From the NCBI GenBank assembly GCA_031213475.1, contig JARUPZ010000011.1:6312513-6376512 (forward strand): a DNA stretch of 64,000 nucleotides, given 5' to 3'. Positions 48,731 to 58,399 of the stretch are shown here, piece after piece. A program made the translations under genes and the position numbers. The DNA comes from Nereocystis luetkeana. Lineage: Eukaryota > Sar > Phaeophyceae > Laminariales > Laminariaceae. The notes below the pieces were generated by a model that was not told where the DNA came from, made no database searches, and saw only the letters and a list, made by a program, of their open reading frames with translations. Position 1 is the first letter of the stretch. Each line of letters opens with the position of its first letter.

Positions 48731-49274
48731 CTATATTGTAATTGTTTGTCGGCGAAAGCTCAACACCGGGGGGTTACTAATTTTTGTGAATTACGTATGA
48801 TACTCGCTCAACCACGACATGTGGGGAGTTGTTATACTGTTGCCTCATCGTGGCGCATTGGTTTAGAACTCGTCAAAGAGAGGCACGGGCTTCCCCGAAG
48901 CATACGCACGTAGATGCATTGAGCAGGGAGGAGGCAGAAGGACACGCAAGGGGTAGGTTAGGCGGGTACCACGCCGCACGGTCGACATACTGTACACATT
49001 GTTGTACATTACATGCCCGCAACCGGTGTTTGTATGGCGTAGAATTGTCTCGAAAGGCGTGGCAGATATAGGACATCGTGTGTAAACAACTGTCCACACA
49101 GGGCCAGTTGGATTGAGCAAACATGTAGTAGATTCATAATATAAAGCAAAATATTGGATGCAACAATGTGTACTGTTTCCGCATACCAGGTATATATCTA
49201 TAAATACAGGGGGCGCGTATGACTGTCAGCGTCTTGTGGCGCTTCACCGTACAAACCCACTAGATGTCGGTGTG

Positions 49275-49800
49275 GTGGGGGCATTTCCGACTGCAGTGTA
49301 GGGTCGCCCTTTTTTGGGCACCCTCCAGCGGGTACGGTCGCATACCCTCCAGAGGGTTTTGGGGGGTGGCGTCAGCCTCCACAGCGTGCTCGCCGGAAAA
49401 CTCTGTACGTCGATGTGGTGGGTCTGAAAATTGCCGCGCGATAGTGTCACCCAATTTTGGGCACCCTCCAGAGGAAAATATATTCTGCCCTCCAGAGGGT
49501 TTCTACTGTGACGCCGGCCTCCAGAGCGTGCGCGGCCGACCACTCTGTACGTCGGTGTGGTGGGTCTAAAATTTACCGCACGATAGTATCGCCCAATTTT
49601 GGGCACCCTCCAGAGGGAAAGATATTCTGCCCGCCAGAGGGTTTTTGTTGTGACGTCGGCCTCCAGAGCGTGCGCGGCCGACCACTCTGTACGTCGGTGT
49701 GGTGGGCCTAAAATTTACCGCACGATAGTATAGCCCATTTTTGGGCACCCTCCAGAGGGTAATATATCTTGCCCTCCAGAGGGTGTTTGGTGGTAGCCGA
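49275..49800 (+). repeat. CCCTCCAGAGGG-bearing tandem array, 142-bp period
   Basis: Units begin TTTTGGGCACCCTCCAG near 49312, 49455, 49597 and 49739. Each contains CCCTCCAGAGGG palindromes and TGTACGTCGGTGTGGTGGG. Units 2-4 are closely similar. It ends at the right 23-bp inverted repeat. Confidence 0.9.
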
Positions 49801-50070
49801 TTGGCCACGTGTGTAGTGTGGAACACTCGGCCCTACATCGTTGACAGCGCACGTTTTGCGTCTCGCTTGATGGCAGGTCACCTGACATCTTTCTTGGCCA
49901 CACCAGTATATGCTGGTGGTGTGGCCGTGAGTTGAGTGGTCTCTGTTCTATTCGTCGTGTGTAGTGGCGAGCTTGCGGCTACTATACTGCTCGCTGTGGC
50001 AGTGCTTACTTTCATTTCGACATATATATATATAAAAAATAAAGTCCAGCCATACAGCAGCTACTACTCT

Positions 50071-50174
50071 TGCGGGGGGCCATAGTTAACAGGACCAAAT
50101 ATTGTTGATAAAAATGGTTAAACATATAGGTTTTTATGTATACCATAGGTCCTGTTAACTATGGTCCCCCGTAA
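50071..50174 (+). mobile_element. MITE family A, copy 3
   Basis: A 104-bp inverted-repeat element from TGCGGGGGGCCATAGTTAAC to its complement ending CCCCCGTAA. Its core AAATATTGTTGATAAAAATGG is close to the copy at 61261. Confidence 0.85.
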
Positions 50175-50635
50175 TAATAGCTGCTGATCATCACAACGCC
50201 AGCACCTTTTGTGCGTAAAAAAGAACTAAAGGTGGTGGTGCGGAGCAAACTCATATTTTCCAAGATTGAAGTGATGAAAATATGAAGATATGTCTTCAGT
50301 CATCAGGTGTGAGTTCGACTGGTTATTAATTCTAGAGTAGTATAGTTGATACACTCAATTTCCAATTTAGCAAGAGCTGCGTAGTAATACGCGAAAAAAT
50401 ATATATATAAATGGGAGTTGTGTATAATTTATGATAACATGTAATACCCCGTAGTTTTATACCTGGTAGGAATTACTATTATTACTAAATTTTAGTATAA
50501 CTCGATTTTATTTTATTAATTTCGTGATTCGTGGTGGGAATGGATGGGAACAGACGACCACGAATAATGAATGTATCTTGCAGGGGAAGAGGCACCTTGT
50601 GTCCGCCGGAGGCCATAATTTCGCGGGAGAGATTT
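50175..50635. other. AT-rich spacer
   Basis: No gene seen. AT-rich with short runs (ATATATATA at 50400) and one TACCTGGTA motif at 50459, leading into the minisatellite. Confidence 0.5.
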
Positions 50636-50639
50636 TTTT

Positions 50640-50935
50640 CGGCGGGACGGGACGGTAATTTTTCGGTGTCATGGCGGGACGGGACGGTAATGGTTCGGTG
50701 TCACGGCGGGACGGGACGGTAATTGTCCGGTGTCACGGCGGGACGGGACGGTAATTGTTCGATGTCACGGCGGGACGGGACGGTAACTTTCAACGGGAGA
50801 AATTTTATCGGCGGGACGGGACGGTATGTGACAACCGTCAGGGATTTCGTCGGCGGGACGGGACAGGACGGCGGGACCATTTTGACGGCGGTTTTACCGT
50901 CCCGTCCCGCCGTTACCGCCGTTACCATCCCGCCG
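50640..50935 (+). repeat. GGCGGGACGGGACGGTAAT minisatellite, right block, with terminal inversion
   Basis: Same unit and orientation as the block at 42490. At 50893 the array flips to the complementary strand (TACCGTCCCGTCCCGCCG), so its right end can fold back on the preceding units. Confidence 0.9.
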
Positions 50936-51054
50936 ATATACCGTGATAAGAATTTGAAAAATCAAACAGATTAGATTCTTCTCTGTCAGCCTCGTACGCC
51001 GCCCACCCCTCTCGCGACCACCTCGCCACCGAATCGGTCCGTGTAAAGTTTTCC

Positions 51055-51650
51055 TTGCTCTCTGACACAGTGAGCCCCGTCGCTCGTCTCGCGTCAAGCC
51101 CGGCGCTCACTGTGGCCGTCGTTCGCCAGCTCGACAATGTTGTTGTTCAGACTGGGTACCTCCCGCTGTGATTTTCAGCCTGGTCGAACAAATGAGTGCC
51201 GCTTGAATGTTATCCTTCAACCCCGAATGGCCCTTATAACTCGTAGGTGTCCTTTTAAAAATCACAAATGAAGGCCAGACAGAGCCCATTCAGGCGTCCC
51301 CTCGTGTTTCGAGGCACACGCTACACCTAGGCATGAAAGCGGCGACCGCGCTCCTTGCAACCCCCCCCTCTTCCCGCCAGCACCCGCTGACACCCGCGAT
51401 GGCGCCGGGCTCACCCGCGGTGACGTACTCGGAGTACACACATGCCCACGAAACGAAAGGAGAAAAAAGGGAGAAAGGACGGAGAGTGACAAGAGAAAGG
51501 GTGAAAACAAACACCCGCAGGGAAGCTCCCGAAAGTAATGAAAGGAGGCGGTTTCGAAGTGGGGGCACTGAGAGGCCAGGGATATACCAAACAAGCACGT
51601 TCAGAGAGTGAGATCTAAATAAGTAGTTCTATGTAGAAAATAGCACTTCA
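51055..51650 (+). repeat. Dispersed repeat B, left copy
   Basis: Begins GAGCCCCGTCGCTCGTCTCG, includes GGCCGTCGTTCGCCAGCTCG, CTAGGCATGAAAGCGGCGAC, and ends in GTAGAAAATAG. It matches 62040-62695 through most of its length, with substitutions and indels. Minus frames in both copies share a short peptide (RSPLSCLGVACAS), but stops and length differ, so it is not a conserved gene. Confidence 0.82.
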
Positions 51651-52199
51651 TAATAACCTGTGCGATATTGTGTATGCGATCAATGCCTGTTCATTTATAT
51701 TTGTTCTCTGCTGCAAAAGCGGCACAGGAACACGAACCGCAACGACAACAGCAACAAAATCCGCGGCAGCCAAGCTGCAGCAGATCAGCATTTATTTATA
51801 CTGCAATCGGTTGTGCATTGTTACGCAGCACCTTCGTCCGCTCGGTTATACGCAATGTGCCTACATGTATACAGTATGGGCCCGCCAACAAGAAACACCT
51901 AATCTGAGCGAGCCGGAGATTCTTATTGGGGCGCCATCTTCAAACGACCTTGAGCATAGGCCATTCTTTGGATTTTGAGTGAAGTTTACCACTGAGCAGT
52001 TTTTCTTCGTCCGAATTCCTTAGCGTCCTCCAAACTATGAGCATTATCTTCTTATTGGGCACTTTCTTACTGGCTGGCCTAATATTAAGAGCAGATATTC
52101 ATGCATTCAAAAGTTTGGGAAGTATTCGTCTTACGATGTACTTACTTATACTGGCACCCCGTGGGGCACCGGCTCTTTAAAAGGCATCGTACCCCTCAC

Positions 52200-52327
52200 G
52201 TCCCATGGTGGTGCCACGGCCCATCCACACAACAGTGCTCGGTGTCCCCGGCGAAAGAACGAACACGGGTCGCCGCCATACTCGGCGGGCGGGGGGCGTG
52301 CAAAGTTGCCGTCCCGGGGGCGGCTAG
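52200..52327 (-). CDS. Candidate exon in a GC-rich island, unknown product
   Basis: After a long pyrimidine tract on minus (TTTTTTTCATCATCCTCC), a frame of 42 codons (DGNFARPPPAEYGGDPCSFF...) ends at GGGAC|GTGAGG, phase 0. This would fit the 48730 exon of the unknown gene. The plus strand is also open and has a CACCAG|GTACTG donor in phase with the exon at 53450. Strand is unresolved. Confidence 0.25.
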
Positions 52328-53449
52328 CTCGGTCCCCGAGATGGCGGAGGATGATGAAAAAAATGGAACTCCCCCAGTACGATACTGCGGCACCGCCAGC
52401 AAACGTCTCTTCACCCATGCACCAGGTACTGGGAAAATGGTGGCAATGATGCGCCACCTTAGTAGCTGCCCTATGTAGCCCTCTCTATAACAAACAGCCT
52501 ACAGTAGTAGCAAAGCTCCTTGCTAGCCTGTCATTTGCAAAGAAGGCGGGGCTCGGCTAGCCAAATAAATCTTGTACCAACGCGTCGTACCCTCACCATG
52601 GCTTTCCCTCCGCGTTACGCGCGTCCCCAGTTCGGGGTCAAGCGCATTCACGTAGTATAGTTTCTGACGGCACAGCCATGACGATTGTATTCGACGCGTG
52701 CGCGCGGATGGTGGGTGCGGACCGTATTACGTGGGAATATTGATCGTGTCTGTTTCGCCCGAAATACGGTAAACGTGGCTTTTCTTTGATTTGGCCGAGA
52801 CGTTTCTGACTGTCGGTGCTACTCAGCGTAGAGATTACCCGATGCCGCTCCTGACCATTTTGCTTCAACAATCATTTTCGAGCAGAATATACATTAAGGT
52901 CATGAGATGAGACGTAAGGAGCAAGGGCAGGGAAAGGAATGGACAGAGCTCAAGCCGAACGTGGGTACCGATTGGAGCCAGACTTCTCGCAGTGGGCTTT
53001 TTTTGTTCCCTTTGGTTTTCTCCTTTCGTGGTGTGTTTGTGACGGAACAACTTTGAAGCTCTTGCAACACAGCGCTCGATGCCATGAGTGGTAATATTCA
53101 TCGATCAACAATTATAATATCGACTGCGCTTAGGCGTGCATTCGTTTTATATACGGGTTTATGGCGAGGTACAGCGCTCCTTCCTCAAGTCACAACCCTC
53201 AGAACCACTGTATTCTACCTCTTCCGTTGCACACCTTGTTTGTTTAGTATTTGCGCCGCATAGATAGGCAGGTGTACCCTGCACTTATCTCTGCGTCCAA
53301 GTCGTAACCCAGATATGGGTTTATACATTACATTGTTTACTCGCTACTCTTGATAGGTTTTTGTGTCTCCTTCCAGAATATTATTGCTAATTTCGTTCAA
53401 TATTTCCGCTGAATAAAATTGTGGTCGATTCCTGCCTTTTCCCCCATAG

Positions 53450-53571
53450 GTCTACAGTAACTGTTTCGATAACAACAACGGGCTGGGGGCTGCCAAGGAC
53501 ATCCATCACCCTCAGGGCATCATCTGCGAAAACACTTGCTCCAGGGAATGCGAGGTTCGGGAGAAGAAGGG
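53450..53571 (+). CDS. Internal exon of a Cys-rich protein, plus strand
   Basis: A strong acceptor (CCTGCCTTTTCCCCCATAG) precedes 40 codons and two bases; a strong donor (GG|GTGAGTCC) follows. The frame reads YSNCFDNNNGLGAAKDIHHP, then QGIICENTCSRECEVREKK. Four Cys in 25 residues and the N/G-rich start suggest an extracellular protein. No family assigned. The opposite strand is also open but has weaker splice signals. Partner exons were not identified with confidence. Confidence 0.5.
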
Positions 53572-54890
53572 GTGAGTCCCGCGGCATACCGCGTACCACC
53601 ATGGTTTGAAGTACATGACCAGTGATGCAGAGGAGTTTCTGCGGGAAGGGTAATTATCCGCACCGGATTCAGACGCACGTGATGTCAGGTAGTTGTTTTA
53701 CCAGAAGCACTGATTAATGCCCCCTGTCCCGGGCATTCGAACGATGTAAATGATCATGAAAAAAGAAGCGTAGTAATCCCAGTGATCAGACATATATATT
53801 CCCATGTTGGAATGCCCCTCGACGTAGAGGGTACTATGTCTTCACCGGTCTTGCAGTATACAACGCGTATGTAATTCCAGGTGCTAGTATGCGGAAATTT
53901 CGCGTACGAAGTGTTCGAAACTGCCGCCACTCCCATCTGTGAATACATACGTACTACCCGGTAGGCAATAAAAGGCCCTCCCGCCCCCACGGTGGTCGGG
54001 CCAGATTCCTGTAAATAATACAGGAGCTATAAGATGTGAGCCAATACGTACATAGGATCGATATTCATTGTGGCCCCGTGCTTTAACCTATATTAAAACC
54101 ACTTTGTAAGTCACTTTATAGGACCTCAATAAGCGTTAAAATTATGAATTGTGGGATAATATATATTTTATGTGCTCGCTCCCTCTCTGGAATCTCCCAC
54201 TGCAACTTAATTAGTCGTTGGTTGCAGCAATACGACGCAACACAATCATCTGCGGAAAACGCGATAAACGCACAGCAGAGGGGGCACACTCGGAGTATCG
54301 ACTGTTTCCGTATCGAGCAAATTTCGTACTCTGAATGCTGAGACTGTGAGGGTGCTTGCGGCCTCAACATTGCGAGTGACTGGGAGTGTGAGCAGTACCC
54401 AACTTCAAACCTCGAAATTCTGCCTGAATGTTGCGAGTAAGTGCGAGTGTGAGTAGTACTAAAGATCCGAACGCCACGGGTGCAAGGAGTGCCTGCAGGA
54501 TCGTACGCCGGAATATCCGAATGAACGGTCGTCAATACTATCACATTATTAATCGAGAAGATGACGTGTGTTAAAATGGAGGTGTCAGAGCAGGGGTCAG
54601 ACAACCGTGCTGGTAGGATGATGAAATGAAAACGAATTCGAACTTACTTCGTCACAAACACGAGGATGATGGAGACGGCAGCAGAAGTGGTAACGCAACA
54701 TGTAAATGCCGTACGAGACGTATCTGCACGAAGAACGGCTGTAGTTATGGCGGTCATCGACAGGAGAATGTGCCGGATTGGGTCGTGCAGAGCAAAGGCC
54801 AGACGATGCTCGTAAGATATCAATGTGAGAAGGTGCAGATAGATGGCCCGTGTACCTTGGAGAAAAGTAACGAGTATCGGAGATAAACTA
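53572..54890. other. Gene-poor region
   Basis: No exon I can defend. A plus frame at 54626-54886 has Cys-rich character (TCKCRTRRICTKNGCSYGG), but no splice sites or partner exon support it. Confidence 0.35.
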
Positions 54891-54904
54891 CTTCAGGTAC
54901 TTCG

Positions 54905-55505
54905 TGCATTCGGAGTATTTCAGGGCTCGATTTCCGGGATATTGCTCGTACTTGGAGTTTTTGGGGTATGATCACTCTCAATACTGCTTGTACTCGGAGT
55001 ATTTTGGGGTTGATACGCTGGAATACTGCTGTACTCCGAGTATTTTGGGGGTCATTGCCATAGAATACGCGTTGTACTTGAAGTATCTGGGGATCTTGTA
55101 CTGCTCCTACTTTAAGTACTCGGAGTACTTCGGCATTTCGTAAGGCAAGATTTTCTTTACTCGGAGTATTTCAGGGTTTCATATTCCGAGGTACGAGTAA
55201 TACTCGGAGTATTTCAGGGTTTTATACTCCAACGTACTCCGGGCTAGAGTATTACTCGGACTGTTTTACTCGGACGATGAAGTTTCGATGGGTTCAATAC
55301 TCGCGACGCACGGAAGACCCCGAGTAATTTTCATGTTTGTACTCCGGGTACTGATTGTACTCGAGTATGAGTACTGCTCGTACTCCCAGCACTCGGAGGT
55401 TTCGTCCCTTCAGTACTGATCATACACTACGTACTCCGAGTTTTTAGGCCATCAGTAGTCGATTACTCGGAGTGCGAAAATTACTCGACACTCCGAGTAG
55501 TCGAA
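54905..55505. repeat. ACTCGGAGTA palindromic array
   Basis: About 600 bp of degenerate units of 30-60 bp centred on ACTCGGAGT/ACTCCGAGT with (T)CAGGGTTT or GGGGT spacers. The cores differ only at their centre and each is near-palindromic, so the array can form many short hairpins. Confidence 0.85.
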
Positions 55506-56100
55506 CGCTTTCGAGCCGCGAGCAATGTCGGTGCAACCCATAAAAACCGTCGAACCGGCTGATGCACAACAGGTGATATAGGGCGAGTTTTGACGTCGTG
55601 AAAAGCTGTTTCGGACCATCGTGATTATTACTGCTATATATAGTAGTAGTAGTGGAGCTCGAGCAGGGTGCCAACAACAGCATCATACGATGGCGAAACA
55701 ACGGAAGGAGGAGCAGCAGCAGCCGGGTCAAGCCGAGTGGTAAAGCTCGACGGGGATCAAACGAAACCGGCACAAGCAGACGTGAACCGACGGAAGATGA
55801 TAAACGAACCGCGCATACGCGTCATTCATCCGATCCTGCTAGGAGAGCCAACGTCTTTCGCACCGTGTAGGTGGTTCGTGTTGTCTCACCACAGGTGCTG
55901 TAGGCAGGCTTCTTCCTTCCGCTGTCGTATGCAGCTGAGTTGTCTTTGCTCGAGACGAGGTCTTCGCGCCGAAACTCATCGTCATCGCCACAGGTTACCA
56001 ACAACGCGGTGTAGCGAGCGTCGCAACGCGGTGAAACGAGCATCGCTCCTCATCCTCTCTATACGGGAGGTGAAGTCGGTAGATCAAATATATATAAATT

Positions 56101-56409
56101 GTGGCGGGTTTTCGATACGTAACGGCAAATTCGATCTCGACCAACAACGCGGCGAGACAAAACGATACCTTCTCGTGTGAAGCGTGCATGATTGTGTTTG
56201 TACAGGAGTGTGCTGCGGTAGAAGGAGACAGAGAGGATGATTGGAAATTGGGTGTTGTTTCAGAGCTTATAGAGGAAGGTACTGCTTTGTTGTCTGCAGT
56301 AGTCCACAGCACGGCGTATGTAGTGTACAAACGGCGACAGAGAAGATTGCGTGAACCCCTCGGTAGCTCGAAAGATTTTTTCGATGGACTTCGGGTGAAG
56401 CGGCGGTAG
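56101..56409 (+). CDS. Possible exon or ORF, unknown
   Basis: A 102-codon frame (the start codon given is GTG, so it may be an internal exon) ending in a basic tail (YVVYKRRQRRLRE...GLRVKRR). Acidic middle (EGDREDDWKLGVVSELIEEG). No family and no clear splice signals. Confidence 0.22.
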   Translation: MAGFRYVTANSISTNNAARQNDTFSCEACMIVFVQECAAVEGDREDDWKLGVVSELIEEGTALLSAVVHSTAYVVYKRRQRRLREPLGSSKDFFDGLRVKRR

Positions 56410-56718
56410 AGGACGAGGACCGGATGTTCAAAGCGCAGGAGGGCTGGAACACATGCGTGTTTCGAAGATGACGTCGATCTTTGAACGTTGCACGAAGGCA
56501 GCTTGCAAAAGGTGATTTCGGAGTATGTCAGAGATACATTGTTTTACGTTGCGCGAAGGGAGCTTACAAAAGTTTATTTTGAAGTACGTGAGGTATATAG
56601 TTTTTAAACAAGTTGGTATTGGAGGCAATACTATGATGAAGTTATAAATTGGGCCTCACGCTGTCTATATATATAATTAATTAATAATATATATGTACCA
56701 TGGTATCGTTTAACGTAC

Positions 56719-56930
56719 GTGGAGCAGTTTTGAACGGTCGTTATTTTTCCATCCAACGTAGAACAGCTTATCGGGAGGAGGGCCGTCCATACTCCGAACC
56801 GACCGATGACGTGAGGCCAAGTTTGGAGCGCGAGCGACAGTAAACGCCACATGTCGCCGTCGATCCGCGCGATAACGGTGACTCGGGTGACTGGGTCCTC
56901 CCCTTTTGCAGAATGTGAACTTGTACTCAT
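56719..56930 (-). CDS. Possible exon, frame ambiguous
   Basis: Ends at CTCCAC|GTACGT on minus. One frame reads TRVTVIARIDGDMWRLLSLA, then LQTWPHVIGRFGVW, loosely like the start of GT49 (LARGE-type) glycosyltransferase domains; another frame reads DKLFYVGWKNNDRSKLL. The two cannot both be right; a frameshift or chance openness is possible. The family hint is weak. Confidence 0.2.
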
Positions 56931-57067
56931 CCCGGAGGAGACATTGCACAACAATCGTCGCACGACATGAATCCGAACGAGAGCGGCTGTCGACAGCTTG
57001 TGGGGATTGGTAAAACAGTGTCCAGTGCCTCAGAAAACATATTTACGGCCGCTTTGGGTTAGGGGAG

Positions 57068-57090
57068 GGGAGGGGGGGGGGGGGGGGGGG
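57068..57090 (+). repeat. Poly(G) tract
   Basis: About 20 consecutive G after AGGGGAGGGGA. Confidence 0.9.
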
Positions 57091-57299
57091 CGGTTATCAC
57101 TTTCGCAGCTGAGTAATGGAAGTCCTGCATACAGGACGCCCGGACCGATCACCAGTCCCCACTTTCCGATCTGAAAATATCAGGGCAGGTACAAGCCAAA
57201 ACAACGTATTTTATGTACTTCGAAGTATCGCATGTTTCTTGACGGGTTGGGTGTTGACCACTATAATAACATTTACATTATGTCATCGCTAGTGGTTCG

Positions 57300-57375
57300 T
57301 GCCCCGGTGGTTCAAGTGGTTAACCTCGAATTCTACTTGTGTTTGAGTCCTGGGTTCGAGCCCCTGGTGGGTCGG
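57300..57375 (+). repeat. tRNA-like sequence (SINE head or tRNA pseudogene)
   Basis: GCCCCGGTGGTTCAAGTGGT (A-box-like GGTTCAAGTGG) and, 45 bp on, TGGGTTCGAGCCCC (near-perfect B box with a T-arm of 4/5 pairs). The 3' end does not pair with the 5' end as an acceptor stem, so a functional tRNA is unlikely. An A-rich tract (AAAAAATAAAACAACAAAAA) follows within 40 bp, as behind a retroposed copy. Confidence 0.6.
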
Positions 57376-57784
57376 ACTTTTGACTTTATTTGCAAAAAAT
57401 AAAACAACAAAAATGATTCAATTGTGGAGAGCGCCTTGCAGCGTAGGTAGGCACAATTCGGTGCGAGTCGACGAGGGAAGAAAAGGCTGAAATCTTCTCG
57501 CGATAAAAATGAAGGCACGTACCGTAGCGGGAAGAGGGGAGAAGAGCCTGCTATGCTACCCCGGATCCGAATTACGAGTTCGAAGGAGAGACAGAAGAAG
57601 ACGGGAGAAGATAATAAATGGGATGAGCAAAAAAAAAAACATCGAATATCTTGTGACCGAGATATAGTCGACATTTTGATATATCTCCTGGGCTAAGGCG
57701 GTTGTAACGTTTTATCGCCGCAAACGCACGATAGGTCTCAACATCAGCAACTTCATTCTTCGCTGTGACCAATTCCCCTCATAA

Positions 57785-58063
57785 TCAGCCCGCGATCATT
57801 TCCTGACTAACTTTTGTCCTCAGCCTTTCCTTCCAGCAGGCAAGAAATATGTCGATCTCCCTTCCGCCCTCCTCAGCTAAACGTGACGCCCTATTTTCTT
57901 GCACCTGACAGCAATTTTCATCCACCTTACCACGCGTCGGTCTAAACGCTGCACCCATAGGGACGACGACGAAATCGAGAAAGCTGGACGACCAACAGCC
58001 CGAACAACATTCCCGGTGTTCCTTTACTAGACGATTAGGAGATAGATCACGACCAGGCATCAA
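57785..58063 (-). pseudogene. Possible coding relic next to the LINE
   Basis: 92 codons open on minus, then two stops and continued openness in the same frame (ETYRAFAAIKRYNRLSPG to about 57640). No family recognised. It may be another part of a mobile element or a decayed exon. Confidence 0.25.
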
Positions 58064-58073
58064 GACCTGGTGG

Positions 58074-58099
58074 CTTCACTTCACTTCACTTCACTTCAC
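58074..58099 (-). repeat. (TGAAG)n short tandem repeat
   Basis: Five TGAAG units on minus between the LINE remnant and the relic at 57.8-58.06 kb. Confidence 0.8.
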
Positions 58100-58399
58100 T
58101 TTGCCCGCGTCTTTCTGGGAGTGACTGCCGTTGACGAAGGCGCATGATGGAGAACCTCAACCAACGGATGCCTACTTCTCGAGGGCCGTCGACGCCATAT
58201 CTGGTAAAGGGGTAGGTCTGAAAAATGCGACGGTAAGGGGGAGTACCCCCGTTTCCACTACCGCGTTTACGCCGCTCGGACCAGTGGCTCTGTAGCTCAC
58301 TCAAAATCAGAGGCAAAACCAAATCGTTGTCGCCTAGTGCGCAACGAATCTCAAGGCGTTGTGCATATCGCGTGGGGGGGTGGGGCGGGGGGCTTGCCT

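Larger units (their letters stand above)
43458..49814. other. Segment bounded by perfect 23-bp inverted repeats
   Basis: Bases 43458-43480 (ACACACGTGGCCAATCGGCT...) are the exact reverse complement of 49792-49814. Each lies at the outer edge of a CCAGAGG-containing tandem array, pointing inward. This suggests terminal inverted repeats of a composite or foldback-like element of 6.36 kb, or an ancient inverted duplication. No transposase is recognised inside. The last exon of the unknown gene lies outside the left border, which does not fit simple gene capture. Confidence 0.5.

Noticed and set aside
48561..48800. Plus-strand ORF with a hydrophobic segment (SLCLAAAYIVIVCRRK)
   Set aside because: Overlaps the in-frame minus exon of the unknown gene; hydrophobicity alone on the antisense strand is not enough.
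43490..49800. Regularly spaced palindromes resembling a CRISPR array
   Set aside because: The whole units (142 and 230 bp) are repeated, there are no unique spacers or cas genes, and the context is a eukaryotic split-gene genome.
55668..56180. 170-codon plus frame
   Set aside because: No start context, family or splice signals; Arg/Cys-rich composition looks like chance in a GC-rich patch.
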